DNA from: Saccoglossus kowalevskii
Lineage: Eukaryota > Hemichordata > Enteropneusta > Harrimaniidae
DNA: 48,766 nt
Direction: 5' to 3'
Assembly: GCF_000003605.2 (NCBI RefSeq)
Contig: NW_003109440.1
Span: forward strand, 1-48,766
Shown: positions 1-12,003 of the stretch, one piece after another
Layout: the number at the start of each line of letters is the position of its first letter
Position numbering within the stretch: position 1 is the stretch's first letter
Notes under the pieces: generated by a model
Database searches by the model: none
What the model was told of the DNA's origin: nothing
The model's input: only the letters and a program-made list of their open reading frames with translations
Program-made: the position numbers and the translations under genes

Positions 1-3000
1 TATGTACAGCTACAAACACTATGGGATCTAGTACACTATATACACAAATTGTTTACAAACCATGTGAGTATACAATGTGTTCACACTATAGTGACATCAG
101 AGGCAATATGTACAGCTACAAACACTATGGGATCTAGTACACCATATATCTAAATAGTCTACAAACCATGTAAGTATACAATGTGTTCACATCATAGAGA
201 CATCAGAGGCAATATGTACAGCTACACACACTATGGGATCTAGTACACAATATACCAAAATAGTCTACAAACCATGTAAGTATACAATGTGTTCACATCA
301 TAGAGACATCAGAGGCAATATGTACAGCTACAAACACTATGGGATCTAGTAAACTAAATACACACATAGTCTACAAACCATGTGAGTATACAATGTGTTC
401 ACATTATAGTGACATCAGAGGCAATATGTACAGCTACAAACACTATGGGATCTAGTACACTATATACACAAATTGTTTACAAACCATGTGAGTATACAAT
501 GTGTTCACACTATAGTGACATCAGAGGCAATATGTACAGCTACAAACACTATGGGATCTAGTACACTATATACTCAAATAGTCTACAAACCATGTGAGTA
601 TACAATGTGTTCACATTATAGTGACATCAGAGGCAATATGTACAGCTACAAACACTATGGGATCTAGTACACTATATACTCAAATAGTCTACAAACCATG
701 TGAGTATACAATATGTTCACATTATAGTGACATCAGAGGCAATATGTACAGCTACAAACACTATGGGATCTAGTACACTATATACACAAATAGTTTACAA
801 ACCATGTGAGTATACAATGTGTTCACACTATAGTGACATCAGAGGCAATATGTACAGCTACAAACACTATGGGATCTAGTACACTATATACTCAAATAGT
901 CTACAAACCATGTGAGTATACAATGTGTTCACATTATAGTGACATCAGAGGCAATATGTACAGCTACAAACACTATGGGATCTAGTACACTATATACACA
1001 AATTGTTTACAAACCATGTGAGTATACAATGTGTTCACACTATAGTGACATCAGAGGCAATATGTATAGCTACAAACACTATGGGATCTAGTACACCATA
1101 TATCTAAATAGACTACAAACCATGTAAGTATACAATGTGTTCACATCATAGAGACATCAGAGGCAATATGTACAGCTACACACACTATGGGATCTAGTAC
1201 ACAATATACCAAAATAGTCTACAAACCATGTAAGTATACAATGTGTTCACATCATAGAGACATCAGAGGCAATATGTACAGCTACAAACACTATGGGATC
1301 TAGTAAACTAAATACACACATAGTCTACAAACCATGTGAGTATACAATGTGTTCACATCATAGAGACATCAGAGGCAATATGTAAAGCTACAAGCATTAT
1401 GGGATCTAGTACACTATATACACAAATAGTCTACAAACCATGTGAGTATACAATGTGTTCACATTATAGTGACATCAGAGGCAATATGTACAGCTACAAA
1501 CACTATGGGATCTAGTACACTATATACACAAATAGTTTACAAACCATGTGAGTATACAATGTGTTCACATTATAGTGACATCAGAGGCAATATGTACAGC
1601 TACAAACACTATGGGATCTAGTACACTCTATACACAAATAGTCTACAAACCATGTGAGTATACAATGTGTTCACATTATAGTGACATCAGAGGCAATATG
1701 TACAGCTACAAACACTAAGGGATCTAGTACACTATATACACAAATAGTCTACAAACCATGTGAGTATACAATGTGTTCACATTATAGTGACATCAGAGGC
1801 AATATGTACAGCTACAAACACTATGGGATCTAGTACACTATATACACAAATAGTCTACAAACCATGTGAGTATACAATGTGTTCACATTATAGTGACATC
1901 AGAGGCAATATGTACAGCTACAAACACTATGGGATCTAGTACACTATATACACAAATAGTCTACAAACCATGTGAGTATACAATGTGTTCACATTATAGT
2001 GACATCAGAGGCAATATGTACAGCTACAAACACTATGGGATCTAGTACACTATATACACAAATTGTTTACAAACCATGTGAGTATACAATGTGTTCACAT
2101 TATAGTGACATCAGAGGCAATATATACAGCTACAAACACTATGGGATCTAGTACACTATATACACAAATAGTCTACAAACCATGTGAGTATACAATGTGT
2201 TCACATTATAGTGACATCAGAGGCAATATGTACAGCTACAAACACTATGGGATCTAGTACACTATATACACAAATAGTCTACAAACCATGTAAGTATACA
2301 GTGTGTTCACATTATAGTGACATTAAAGGCAATATGTACAGCTACAAACACTATGGGATCTAGTACACTATATACACAAATAGTTTACAAACCATGTGAG
2401 TATACAATGTGTTCACATTATAGTGACATCAGAGGCAATATGTACAGCTACAAACACTATGGGATCTAGTACACTATATACACAAATAGTCTACAAACCA
2501 TGTGAGTATACAATGTGTTCACATTATAGTGACATCAGAGGCAATATGTACAGCTACAAACACTATGGGATCTAGTACACTATATACACAAATAGTCTAC
2601 AAACCATGTAAGTATACAGTGTGTTCACATTATAGTGACATTAAAGGCAATATGTACAGCTACAAACACTATGGGATCTAGTACACTATATACACAAATA
2701 GTTTACAAACCATGTGAGTATACAATGTGTTCACATTATAGTGACATCAGAGGCAATATGTACAGCTACAAACACTATGGGATCTAGTACACTATATACA
2801 CAAATAGTTTACAAACCATTTGAGTATACAATGTGTTCACATTATAGTGACATTAGAGACAATATGTACAGCTACAAACACTATGGGATCCAGTACACTA
2901 TATACACAAATAGTTTACAAACCATTTGAGTATACAATGTGTTCACATTATAGTGACATTAGAGACAATATGTACAGCTACAAACACTATGGGATCCAGT

Positions 3001-3051
3001 ACACTATATACACAAATAGTTTACAAACCATGTGAGTATACAATGTGTTCA
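1..3051 (+). repeat. 106-bp satellite array S1 (left edge, about 28.6 monomers)
   Basis: Head-to-tail 106-bp monomers. The exon-derived side of a monomer runs from tacagctacaaacactatgg through ctacaaaccat and matches the last ~60 bases of the Ig exon at 4001-4252. It is followed by a 5' splice site (gtgagtat or gtaagtat) and about 45 bases of intron. The array enters from outside the window. A block at about 140-420 (catatatctaaatag, then caatataccaaaatag, then aaactaaatacacacatag) recurs at about 1095-1400. A 318-bp (three-monomer) duplication is marked by the rare agtatacagtgtg at 2293-2305 and again 318 bp later. The last two monomers (about 2810-3030) carry accatttgag, which destroys the GT donor, and gggatccag; they differ from the monomers before the other seven modules. 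No independent gene is seen. Confidence 0.97.
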
Positions 3052-3286
3052 TTGGAAAGGTGTGATTTATAGCTGATCAGTGTGTATAAATCTATGGTGT
3101 CATATTTGATCGTCACTGAGGGAGTAACCTTGCAAAATAATCATTTAAACTGAAACACTTTAAGAGGCAATATGATTACAAATTATGATCGCTTCATTTA
3201 ACAAGACAAATTGTGTGGCTCTCGATCGTTAATATCGGTAGAATCCGTCATTATATTTGAGTTGTCTGTGACCTGTTTCTAACCAG

Positions 3287-3294
3287 TGACGTCA
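3287..3294. promoter_or_regulatory. TGACGTCA palindrome (CRE-like octamer) in each module
   Basis: The full cAMP-response-element octamer is present here and at 11288-11295, 19245-19252, 22264-22271, 37695-37702, 40079-40086 and 47763-47770. Module 3 has TGACATCA instead (17285-17292). CREB/ATF proteins are known to bind this octamer. Any function here is inference: one octamer per 1.2-kb module is easily explained by module duplication. Confidence 0.25.
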
Positions 3295-3540
3295 CCAGGT
3301 GCGCTATAGTATGGGTCTACGATTGATTGACTAAACCAGAAAGGGGGTGGGCCTGTTGAAACATTGTTATGTATGTGTAGGTAAACATGTATATAGCGAG
3401 AGTAATACAAAATATCACGTACGTAATAATAGAAAACACAATTACGAAATAATAAAAACAGATAGTAAAAATGAAATAAAAAAATAAATTCACGCAGTAC
3501 AATACATCAGATTTTTATTAGATTCTGTGATGTAAATTTT

Positions 3541-3558
3541 TGAACGGAAGGCCGTTCA
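3541..3558. other. Short perfect inverted repeat (7-bp stem, 4-base loop)
   Basis: TGAACGG, loop AAGG, CCGTTCA. The same hairpin is found in all eight modules, about 490 bp after each module start. It lies 14 bases upstream of a TATATAAA. It has no T-run and no other sign of a terminator; its role is unknown. Confidence 0.4.
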
Positions 3559-3572
3559 CAAGGTCCTGCTGT

Positions 3573-3580
3573 TATATAAA
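3573..3580 (+). promoter_or_regulatory. TATATAAA, TATA-box-like motif
   Basis: This perfect TATA-like octamer is repeated in every module (for example 11576-11583). It lies about 280 bp downstream of the CRE-like octamer and about 190 bp upstream of the decayed exon. In AT-rich DNA such a match is weak evidence for a promoter. Confidence 0.18.
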
Positions 3581-3765
3581 CGTTAAATAAGCTCACTATC
3601 AGTGACAAAATGCGTATACCATTCTATATGTGAATGACCAGTTGAACAGCATTTCCTACTTATGCATGTATTAAATTTAGATTTATGTTTCATTCAGACC
3701 GTGTGACACTCCCGATAATTGATTATTTAGTGTTACCACAAACTATTTATTCTGTTTGTTTGTAG

Positions 3766-3863
3766 ACGAACCCACAGTTAACGCTATCACAGAGAGTCCT
3801 CTCAAGAGATTTATTTTAAATATGCCTTACACTGATAGAAATTGTATAGAACATATATTTTAA
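3766..3863 (+). pseudogene. Decayed Ig exon start, or stop-containing alternative exon (copy 1)
   Basis: A good acceptor (tctgtttgtttgtag) ends at 3765. Entered in phase 1, as the Ig donors require, the reading is YEPTVNAITESP, then about 20 residues, then TAA at 3861-3863. The opening EPTVNAITESP resembles the A-strand start of Ig domains that follow a K-P linker. No B-strand Cys or core Trp appears before the stop, and no convincing donor follows. I read it as the 5' relic of a second Ig exon. If it were still spliced in, it would end the protein 32 residues later. Copy 1 has Ile17 where the other copies have Phe. Confidence 0.4.
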
Positions 3864-4000
3864 CGGGCACCAAATTAGTGCGTTAGGAGATTTATTCAAT
3901 GTTCTTGTGAATTAGGAGCATAGTATGAAAATAGAAAAAAAATGTAATTCTGTGATGATCATCAAGTGTTTTCTAATGGTTTGTTCATGATGTTCCTCAG

Positions 4001-4252
4001 TTATTCCAATAATCTCAGAAATTGAGGTTATTTCCTGGAGTGATGGTGTGATAAATGTGGCATGTGTAGATACAGCCAATCCAGAGTCAGATCATTATGA
4101 ATGGGAAGCTAAGAATGGACAGACTGGTACTACAAATGTGAACACATGGGAACTTAACGATACTGGATATGATGCTCAAGAAGAGATTACATGTACAGCT
4201 ACAAACACTATGGGATCTAGTGAACCATATATCCAAATAGTCTACAAACCAT
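4001..4252 (+). CDS. Ig-domain exon, copy 1 (phase 1-1, 84 residues)
   Basis: This internal exon encodes one complete Ig-superfamily domain, probably extracellular. The acceptor is ttcctcag ending at 4000. The donor gtaagtat starts at 4253. The 252 bp are 2 + 83 codons + 1, so the exon is phase 1 at both ends and can be repeated or skipped without a frameshift. Core residues are Cys22 (VACVD), Trp35 (YEW) and Cys65 (ITCTATN), giving a Cys-Cys spacing of 43. L52-N-D-T-G56 sits where the usual LxxxDxG turn lies, but the Tyr two before the second Cys is Ile63. NTMGSS forms the F-G turn and QIVYKP ends the domain. This size and pattern fit the I-set/C2 type. Copy 1 has Lys38 and Tyr82 where most copies have Glu38 and His82. 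The gene family cannot be named. Confidence 0.85.
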
Positions 4253-4992
4253 GTAAGTATACAATATGTTCACATCATAGTGACATCAGAGGCAATATGT
4301 ACAGCTACAAACACTATGGGATCTAGTACACTATATACACAAATAGTCTACAAACATGTGAGTATACAATGTGTTCACATTATAGTGACATCAGAGGCAA
4401 TATGTACAGCTACAAACACTATGGGATCTAGTACACTATATACACAAATAGTCTACAAACATGTGAGTATACAATGTGTTCACATTATAGTGACATCAGA
4501 GGCAATATGTACAGCTACAAACACTATGGGATCAAGTACACTATATACACAGATAGTCTACAAACCATGTGAGTATACAATGTGTTCACATTACAGTTAC
4601 ATCAGAGGCAATATGTACAGCTACAAACACTATGGGATTTAGTACACTATATACACAAACAGTCTACAAACCATGTGAGTATACAATGTGTTCACATTAT
4701 AGTGACAACAGAGGCAATATGTACAGCTACAAACACTATGGGATCTTGTACACTATATACACAAATAGTTTACAAACCATGTGAGTATACAATGTGTTCA
4801 CATTATAGTGACAACAGAGGCAATATGTACAGCTACAAACACTATGGGATCTAGTACACAATATACACAAATAGTTTACAAACCATGTGAGTATACAATG
4901 TGTTCACATTATAGTGACATCAGAGGCAATATGTGCAGCTACAAACACTATGGGATCTAGTACACTATATACACAAATAGTCTACAAACCAT

Positions 4993-5098
4993 GTGAGTAT
5001 ACAATGTGTTCACATTATAGTGACATCAGAGGCAATATGTACAGCTACAAACACTATGGGATCTTGTACACTATATACACAAATAGTCTACAAACCAT
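4993..5098 (+). other. Type example of one satellite monomer: 28-bp gt...ag plus 78-bp open Ig segment
   Basis: Positions 4993-5020 begin gtgagtat and end cacattatag, which is 28 bp. Positions 5021-5098 are then 78 bp, phase 1 at both ends, reading LTSEAICTATNTMGS and on to QIVYKP in the same frame as the real Ig exon. It covers the F strand with its Cys, the F-G turn and the G strand. A 28-bp intron is shorter than known animal introns, so direct use is unlikely; splicing that skips one monomer would need a 134-bp intron. Coding use is unproven. Confidence 0.4.
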
Positions 5099-8000
5099 GT
5101 GAGTATACAATGTGTTCACATTATAGTGACATCAGAGGCAATATGTACAGCTACAAACACTATGGGATCTAGTACACTATATACTCAAATAGTCTACAAA
5201 CCATGTGAGTATACAATGTGTTCACATTATAGTGACATCAGAGGCAATATGTACAGCTACAAACACTATGGGATCTAGTACACTATATACACAAATTGTT
5301 TACAAACCATGTGAGTATACAATGTGTTTACACTATAGTGACATCAGAGGCAATATGTACAGCTACAAACACTATGGGATCTAGTACACCATATATCTAA
5401 ATAGTCTACAAACCATGTAAGTATACAATGTGTTCACATCATAGAGACATCAGAGGCAATATGTACAGCTACAAACACTATGGGATCTAGTACACTAAAT
5501 ACACACATAGTCTACAAACCATGTGAGTATACAATGTGTTCACATGATAGAGACATCAGAGGCAATATGTAAAGCTACAAACACTATGGGATCTAGTACA
5601 CTATATACACAAATAGTCTACAAACCATATGAGTATACAATGTGTTCACATTATAGTGACATCAGAGGCAATATGTACAGCTACACACACTATGGGATCT
5701 AGTACACTATATACACAAATAGTTTACAAACCATGTGAGTATACAATGTGTTCACATTATAGTGACATCAGAGGCAATATGTACATCTACAAACACTATG
5801 GGATCTAGTACACTATATACACAAATAATTTACAAACCATGTCTGTATGCAATGTGTTCACATTATAGTGACATCGGAGGCAATACGTACAGCTACAAAC
5901 ACTATGGGATCTAGTACACTATATACACAAATAGTATACAAGCCATGTGAGTATACACTGTGTTCACATTATAGTGACATCAGAGGCAATATGTACAGCT
6001 ACAAACACTATGGGATCTAGTACACTATATACACAAATAGTATACAAACCATGTGAGTATACAATGTGTTCACATTATAGTGACAACAGAGGCAATATGT
6101 ACAGCTACAAACACTATGGGATCTAGTACACAAAACACACAAATAGTTTACAAACCATGTGAGTATACAATGTGTTCACATTATAGTGACATCAGAGGCA
6201 ATATGTACAGCTACAAACACTATGGGATCTAGTACACTATATACACAAATAGTCTACAAACCATGTGAGTATACAATGTGTTCACATTATAGTGACATCA
6301 GAGGCAATATGTACAGCTACAAACACTATGGGATCTAGTACACTATATACACAAATAGTCTACAAACCATGTGAGTATACAATGTGTTCACATTATAGTG
6401 ACATCAGAGGCAATATGTACAGCTACAAACACTATGGGATCTAGTACACTATATACTCAAATAGTCTACAAACCATGTGAGTATACAATGTGTTCACATT
6501 ATAGTGACATCAGAGGCAATATGTACAGCTACACACACTATGGGATCTAGTACACTATATACACAAATTGTTTACAAACCATGTGAGTATACAATGTGTT
6601 CACACTATAGTGACATCAGAGGCAATATGTACAGCTACAAACACTATGGGATCTAGTACACTATATACTCAAATAGTCTACAAACCATGTGAGTATACAA
6701 TGTGTTCACATTATAGTGACATCAGAGGCAATATGTACAGCTACAAACACTATGGGATCTAGTACACTATATACACAAATTGTTTACAAACCATGTGAGT
6801 ATACAATGTGTTCACACTATAGTGACATCAGAGGCAATATGTACAGCTACAAACACTATGGGATCTAGTACACCATATATCTAAATAGTCTACAAACCAT
6901 GTAAGTATACAATGTGTTCACATCATAGAGACATCAGAGGCAATATGTACAGCTACACACACTATGGGATCTAGTACACAATATACCAAAATAGTCTACA
7001 AACCATGTAAGTATACAATGTGTTCACATCATAGAGACATCAGAGGCAATATGTACAGCTACAAACACTATGGGATCTAGTAAACTAAATACACACATAG
7101 TCTACAAACCATGTGAGTATACAATGTGTTCACATCATAGAGACATCAGCGGCAATATGTAAAGCTACAAGCATTATGGGATCTAGTACACTATATACAC
7201 AAATAGTCTACAAACCATGTGAGTATACAATGTGTTCACATTATAGTGACATCAGAGGCAATATGTACAGCTACAAACACTATGGGATCTAGTACACTAT
7301 ATACACAAATAGTTTACAAACCATGTGAGTATACAATGTGTTCACATTATAGTGACATCAGAGGCAATATGTACAGCTACAAACACTATGGGATCTAGTA
7401 CACTATATACACAAATAGTCTACAAACCATGTGAGTATACAATGTGTTCACATTATAGTGACATCAGAGGCAATATGTACAGCTACAAACACTATGGGAT
7501 CTAGTACACTATATACACAAATTGTTTACAAACCATGTGAGTATACAATGTGTTCACATTATAGTGACATCAGAGGCAATATGTACAGCTACAAACACTA
7601 TGGGATCTAGTACACTATATACACAAATAGTCTACAAACCATGTGAGTATACAATGTGTTCACATTATAGTGACATCAGAGGCAATATGTACAGCTACAA
7701 ACACTATGGGATCTAGTACACTATATACACAAATTGTTTACAAACCATGTGAGTATACAATGTGTTCACATTATAGTGACATCAGAGGCAATATGTACAG
7801 CTACAAACACTATGGGATCTAGTACACTATATACACAAATAGTCTACAAACCATGTGAGTATACAATGTGTTCACATTATAGTGACATCAGAGGCAATAT
7901 GTACAGCTACAAACACTATGGGATCTAGTACACTATATACACAAATAGTCTACAAACCATGTAAGTATACAATGTGTTCACATTATAGTGACATCAGAGG

Positions 8001-8349
8001 CAATATGTACAGCTACAAACACTATGGGATCTAGTACACTATATACTCAAATAGTCTACAAACCATGTGAGTATACAATGTGTTCACATTATAGTGACAT
8101 CAGAGGCAATATGTACAGCTACACACACTATGGGATCTAGTACACTATATACACAAATTGTTTACAAACCATGTGAGTATACAATGTGTTCACACTATAG
8201 TGACATCAGAGGCAATATGTACAGCTACAAACACTATGGGATCTAGTACACTATATACTCAAATAGTCTACAAACCATGTATGTATACAATGTGTTCACA
8301 TTATAGTGACATCAGAGGCAATATGTACAGCTACAAACACTATGGGATC

Positions 8350-10140
8350 TAGTACATCATATATCAAAATAGTCTACAAACCACGTGAGTATACAATGTG
8401 TTCACATTATAGTGACATCAGAGGCAATATGTACAGCTACAAACACTATGGGATCTAGTACACCATATACACAAATAGTCTACAAACCATGTGAGTATAC
8501 AATGTGTTCACATTATAGTGACATCAGAGGCAATATGTACAGCTACAAACACTATGGGATCTAGTACATCATATATCAAAATAGTCTACAAACCACGTGA
8601 GTATACAATGTGTTCACATTATAGTGACATCAGAGGCAATATGTACAGCTACAAACACTATGGGATCTAGTACATCATATACACAAATAGTCTACAAACC
8701 ATGTATGTATACAATGTGTTCACATCATAGTGACATCAGAGGCAATATGTACAGCTACAAACACTATGGGATCTAGTACACCATATACCCAAATAGTCTG
8801 CAAACCATGTAAGTATACAATGTGTTCACATCATAGTGACATCAGTGGCAATATGTACAGCTACAAACACTATAGGATCTAGTACACCATATACTCAAAT
8901 GGTCTTCAAACAATGTAAGTATACAATATGTTCACATCATAGTGACATGAGAGGCAATATGTACAGATTCACGCACTATGGGATCTAGTACACCATATAC
9001 ACAAATAGCCTACAAACAATGTAAGTATACAATGTGTTCACATTAAAGTTACATCAGAGGCAATATGTACAGCTACAAATACTATAGGATCTAGTACATC
9101 ATATACACAAACAGTCTACAATCCATGTAAGTATACAATGTGTTCACATTATAGTGACATGAGAGGCATTATGTACAGCTACAAACACTATGTGATCTAG
9201 TACATCATATACACAAATAGTCTACAAACCATGTGAGTATACAATGTGTTCATATTATAGTGACATCAGAGGCAATATGTACAGCTACAAACACTATGGG
9301 ATCTAGTACACAATATACACAAATAGTTTACAAACCATGTGAGTATACAATGTGTTCACATTATAGTAACATCAGAGGCAATATGTACAGCTACAAACAC
9401 TATGGGATCTAGTACATCATATACACAAATAGTCTACAAACCATGTAAGTATACAATGTGTTCACATCATAGTGACATCAGAGGCAATATATACAGCTAC
9501 AAACACTATGGGATCTAGTACACCATATACCCAAATAGTCTACAAACCATGTAAGTATACAATGTGTTCACATCATAGTGACATCAGAGGCAATATGTAC
9601 AGCTACAAACACTATGGGATCTAGTACACCATATACCCAAATAGTCTACAAACCATGTAAGTATACAATGTGTTCATATTATAGTGACATCAGAGGCAAT
9701 ATGTACAGCTACAAACACTATGGGATCTAGTACACCATATACACAAATAGTTTACAAACCATGTGAGTATACAATGTGTTCACATTATAGTAACATCAGA
9801 GGCAATATGTACAGCTACCAACACTATGAGATCTAGTACATCATATACCCAAATAGTCTACAAACCATGTAAGTATACAATGTGTTCACATTATAGTAAC
9901 ATCAGAGGCAATATGTACAGCTACAAACACTATGGGATCTAGTACATCATATACCCAAATAGTCTACAAACCATGTAAGTATACAATGTGTTCACATCAT
10001 AGTGACATCAGAGGCAATATGTACAGCTACAAACACTATGGGATCTAGTACACCATATACCCAAATAGTCTACAAACCATGTAAGTATACAATGTGTTCA
10101 CATTATAGTGACATCAAAGGCAATATGTACAGCTACAAAC
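8350..10140 (+). repeat. Satellite sub-block of GTAAGT type inside S2
   Basis: Boundaries are approximate. Monomers here carry acaccatatac or acatcatatac in place of acactatatac, often catcatag in place of cattatag, and mostly gtaagtat. They are more diverse than their neighbours, with single changes such as tacagattcacgcac near 8962 and ggtcttcaaacaatg near 8900. Similar blocks lie at about 27110-37080 and 44500-46100. Confidence 0.8.
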
Positions 10141-11052
10141 ACTATGGGATCTAGTACACTATATACACAAATTGTTTACAAACCATGTGAGTATACAATG
10201 TGTTCACATTATAGTGACATCAGAGGCAATATGTACAGCTACAAACACTATGGGATCTAGTACACTATATACACAAATAGTCTACAAACCATGTGAGTAT
10301 ACAATGTGTTCACATTATAGTGACATCAGAGGCAATATGTACAGCTACAAACACTATGTGATCTAGTACACTATATACACAAATAGTCTACAAACCATGT
10401 AAGTATACAATGTGTTCACATTATAGTGACATTAAAGGCAATATGTACAGCTACAAACACTATGGGATCTAGTACACTATATACACAAATAGTTTACAAA
10501 CCATGTGAGTATACAATGTGTTCACATTATAGTGACATCAGAGGCAATATGTACAGCTACAAACACTATGGGATCTAGTACACTATATACACAAATAGTT
10601 TACAAACCATTTGAGTATACAATGTGTTCACATTATAGTGACATTAGAGACAATATGTACAGCTACAAACACTATGGGATCTAGTACACTATATACACAA
10701 ATAGTTTACAAACCATTTGAGTATACAATGTGTTCACATTATAGTGACAACAGAGGCAATATGTACAGCTACAAACACTATGGCATCTAGTACACTATAT
10801 ACAAATAGTTTACAAACCATGTGAGTATACAATGTGTTCACATCATAGTGACAACAGAGGCAATATGTACAGCTACAAACACTATGGGATCTAGTACACT
10901 ATATACACAAATAGTCTACAAACCATGTAAGTATACAATGTGTTCACATTATAGTGACATTAAAGGCAATATGTACAGCTACAAATACTATACGATCTAG
11001 TACACTATATACACAAATAGTTTACAAACCATGTGAGTATACAATGTGTTCA

Positions 11053-12003
11053 AAGGAAAGGTGTGATTTATAGCTGATCAGTGTGTATAAATCTATGGTG
11101 TCATATTTGATCGTCACTGAGGGAGTAACCTTGCAAAATAATCATTTAAACTGAAACACTTTAAGAGGCAATATGATTACAAATTATGATCGCTTCATTT
11201 AACAAGACAAATTGTGTGGCTCTCGATCGTTAATATCGGTAGAATCCGTCATTATATTTGAGTTGTCTGTGACCTGTTTCTAACCAGTGACGTCACCAGG
11301 TGCGCTATAGTATGGGTCTACGATTGATTGACTAAACCAGAAAAGGGGGGTGGGCCTGTTGAAATATTGTTATGTATGTGTAGGTAAACATGTATATAGC
11401 GAGAGTAATACAAAATATCACGTACGTAATAATAGTAAACACAATTACGAAATAATAAAAACAGATAGTAAAAATGAAATAAAAAAATAAATTCACGCAG
11501 TACAATACATCAGATTTTTATTCGATTCTGTGATGTAAATTTTTGAACGGAAGGCCGTTCACAAGGTCCTGCTGTTATATAAACGTTAAATAAGCTCACT
11601 ATCAGTGACAAAATGCGTATACCATTCTATATGTGAATGACCAGTTGAACGGCATTTCCTACTTATGCATGTATTAAATTTAGATTCATGTTTCATTCAG
11701 ACCGTGTGACACTCCCGATAATTGATTATTTAGTGTTACCACAAACTATTTATTCTGTTTGTTTGTAGACGAACCCACAGTTAACGCTATCACAGAGAGT
11801 CCTCTCAAGAGATTTTTTTTAAATATGCCTTACACTGATAGAAATTGTATAGAACATATATTTTAACGGGCACCAAATTAGTGCGTTAGGAGATTTATTC
11901 AATGTTCTTGTGAATTAGGAGCATAGTATGAAAATAGAAAAAAAATGTAATTCTGTGATGATCATCAAGTGTTTTCTAATGGTTTGTTCATGATGTTCCT
12001 CAG
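11053..12003 (+). repeat. Module copy 2, intron-like 5' part
   Basis: This 951-bp copy has the same layout as copy 1. Its junction with the satellite reads gtgttcaaaggaaagg rather than gtgttcattggaaagg. It also has a longer A/G run (agaaaaggggggtggg near 11340). Confidence 0.93.
11769..11866 (+). pseudogene. Decayed Ig exon start (copy 2)
   Basis: The tgtttgtag acceptor ends at 11768. The phase 1 reading is YEPTVNAITESPLKRF and on to TAA at 11864-11866, 235 bp upstream of the intact Ig exon. It has Phe17 where copy 1 has Ile. Confidence 0.4.

Larger units (their letters stand above)
3052..4000 (+). repeat. Module copy 1, intron-like 5' part
   Basis: Non-satellite DNA repeated eight times in the window at very high identity. 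It begins directly after the satellite sequence gtgttca with ttggaaagg and runs 949 bp to the splice acceptor of the Ig exon. Visible contents are a TGACGTCA palindrome, a G-rich stretch (gggggtgggcc), three AATAAA hexamers at 3451-3488, a short hairpin (3541-3558), a TATATAAA (3573-3580), and a decayed exon (3766-3863). Copy 1 differs from the rest at scattered bases, for example tttatttt instead of the T8 run near 3810. It contains no convincing protein gene. I read it as the intron between successive Ig exons. Confidence 0.93.
4253..11052 (+). repeat. 106-bp satellite array S2 (about 64 monomers)
   Basis: The length is 64 monomers plus 20 bp. The first monomers after the exon retain aatatgttcacatcatag. 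The next ones carry acaaacatgtgag, a one-base deletion beside the donor. GTGAGT-type monomers fill about 4350-8350 and 10140-11052. GTAAGT-type monomers fill about 8350-10140. Two monomers (donors near 8279 and 8703) read gtatgtat. The array ends with the pre-module signature shared by most units: a 104-bp monomer (tatggcatctag at 10779, with a CA deletion in tatatacaaatag) and then aaatactatacgatctag. No other gene is seen. Confidence 0.97.

Noticed and set aside
473-667. Many plus-strand frames of 64-120 residues made from two or three monomers (SIQCVH..., TSEAICTATN..., CEYTMCSHYS...)
   Set aside because: 106 is not divisible by 3, so frames drift from unit to unit through the donor and end at the TAG in gatctag. 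They are satellite read-through, not genes. Only the Ig-frame segment up to each donor is of interest.
1-3051. CRISPR array
   Set aside because: Repeats are directly adjacent with no unique spacers, the period is 106 bp, and the context is eukaryotic.
3450-3490. True polyadenylation site
   Set aside because: The AATAAA hexamers sit in an A-rich run with no clear GT-rich element downstream. Chance occurrence is likely.
3317-3502. Minus-strand 61-residue hydrophobic reading frame repeated in seven modules (80 residues in copy 4)
   Set aside because: It reads an AT-rich intron-like stretch, is broken in copy 2 by a run-length change, and its length changes with single bases. Repetition is explained by module duplication. 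There is no sign of coding constraint.
3052-4252. Transposable element (Helitron or cut-and-paste) as the source of the module
   Set aside because: No terminal inverted repeats, target-site duplications, CTRR end with hairpin, or transposase frame were seen. Module edges coincide with the exon and one fixed satellite phase.
4253-4280. A working 28-bp intron in each monomer
   Set aside because: It is shorter than known animal introns and has no pyrimidine tract. Kept only as a geometric observation together with the mini-exon idea.
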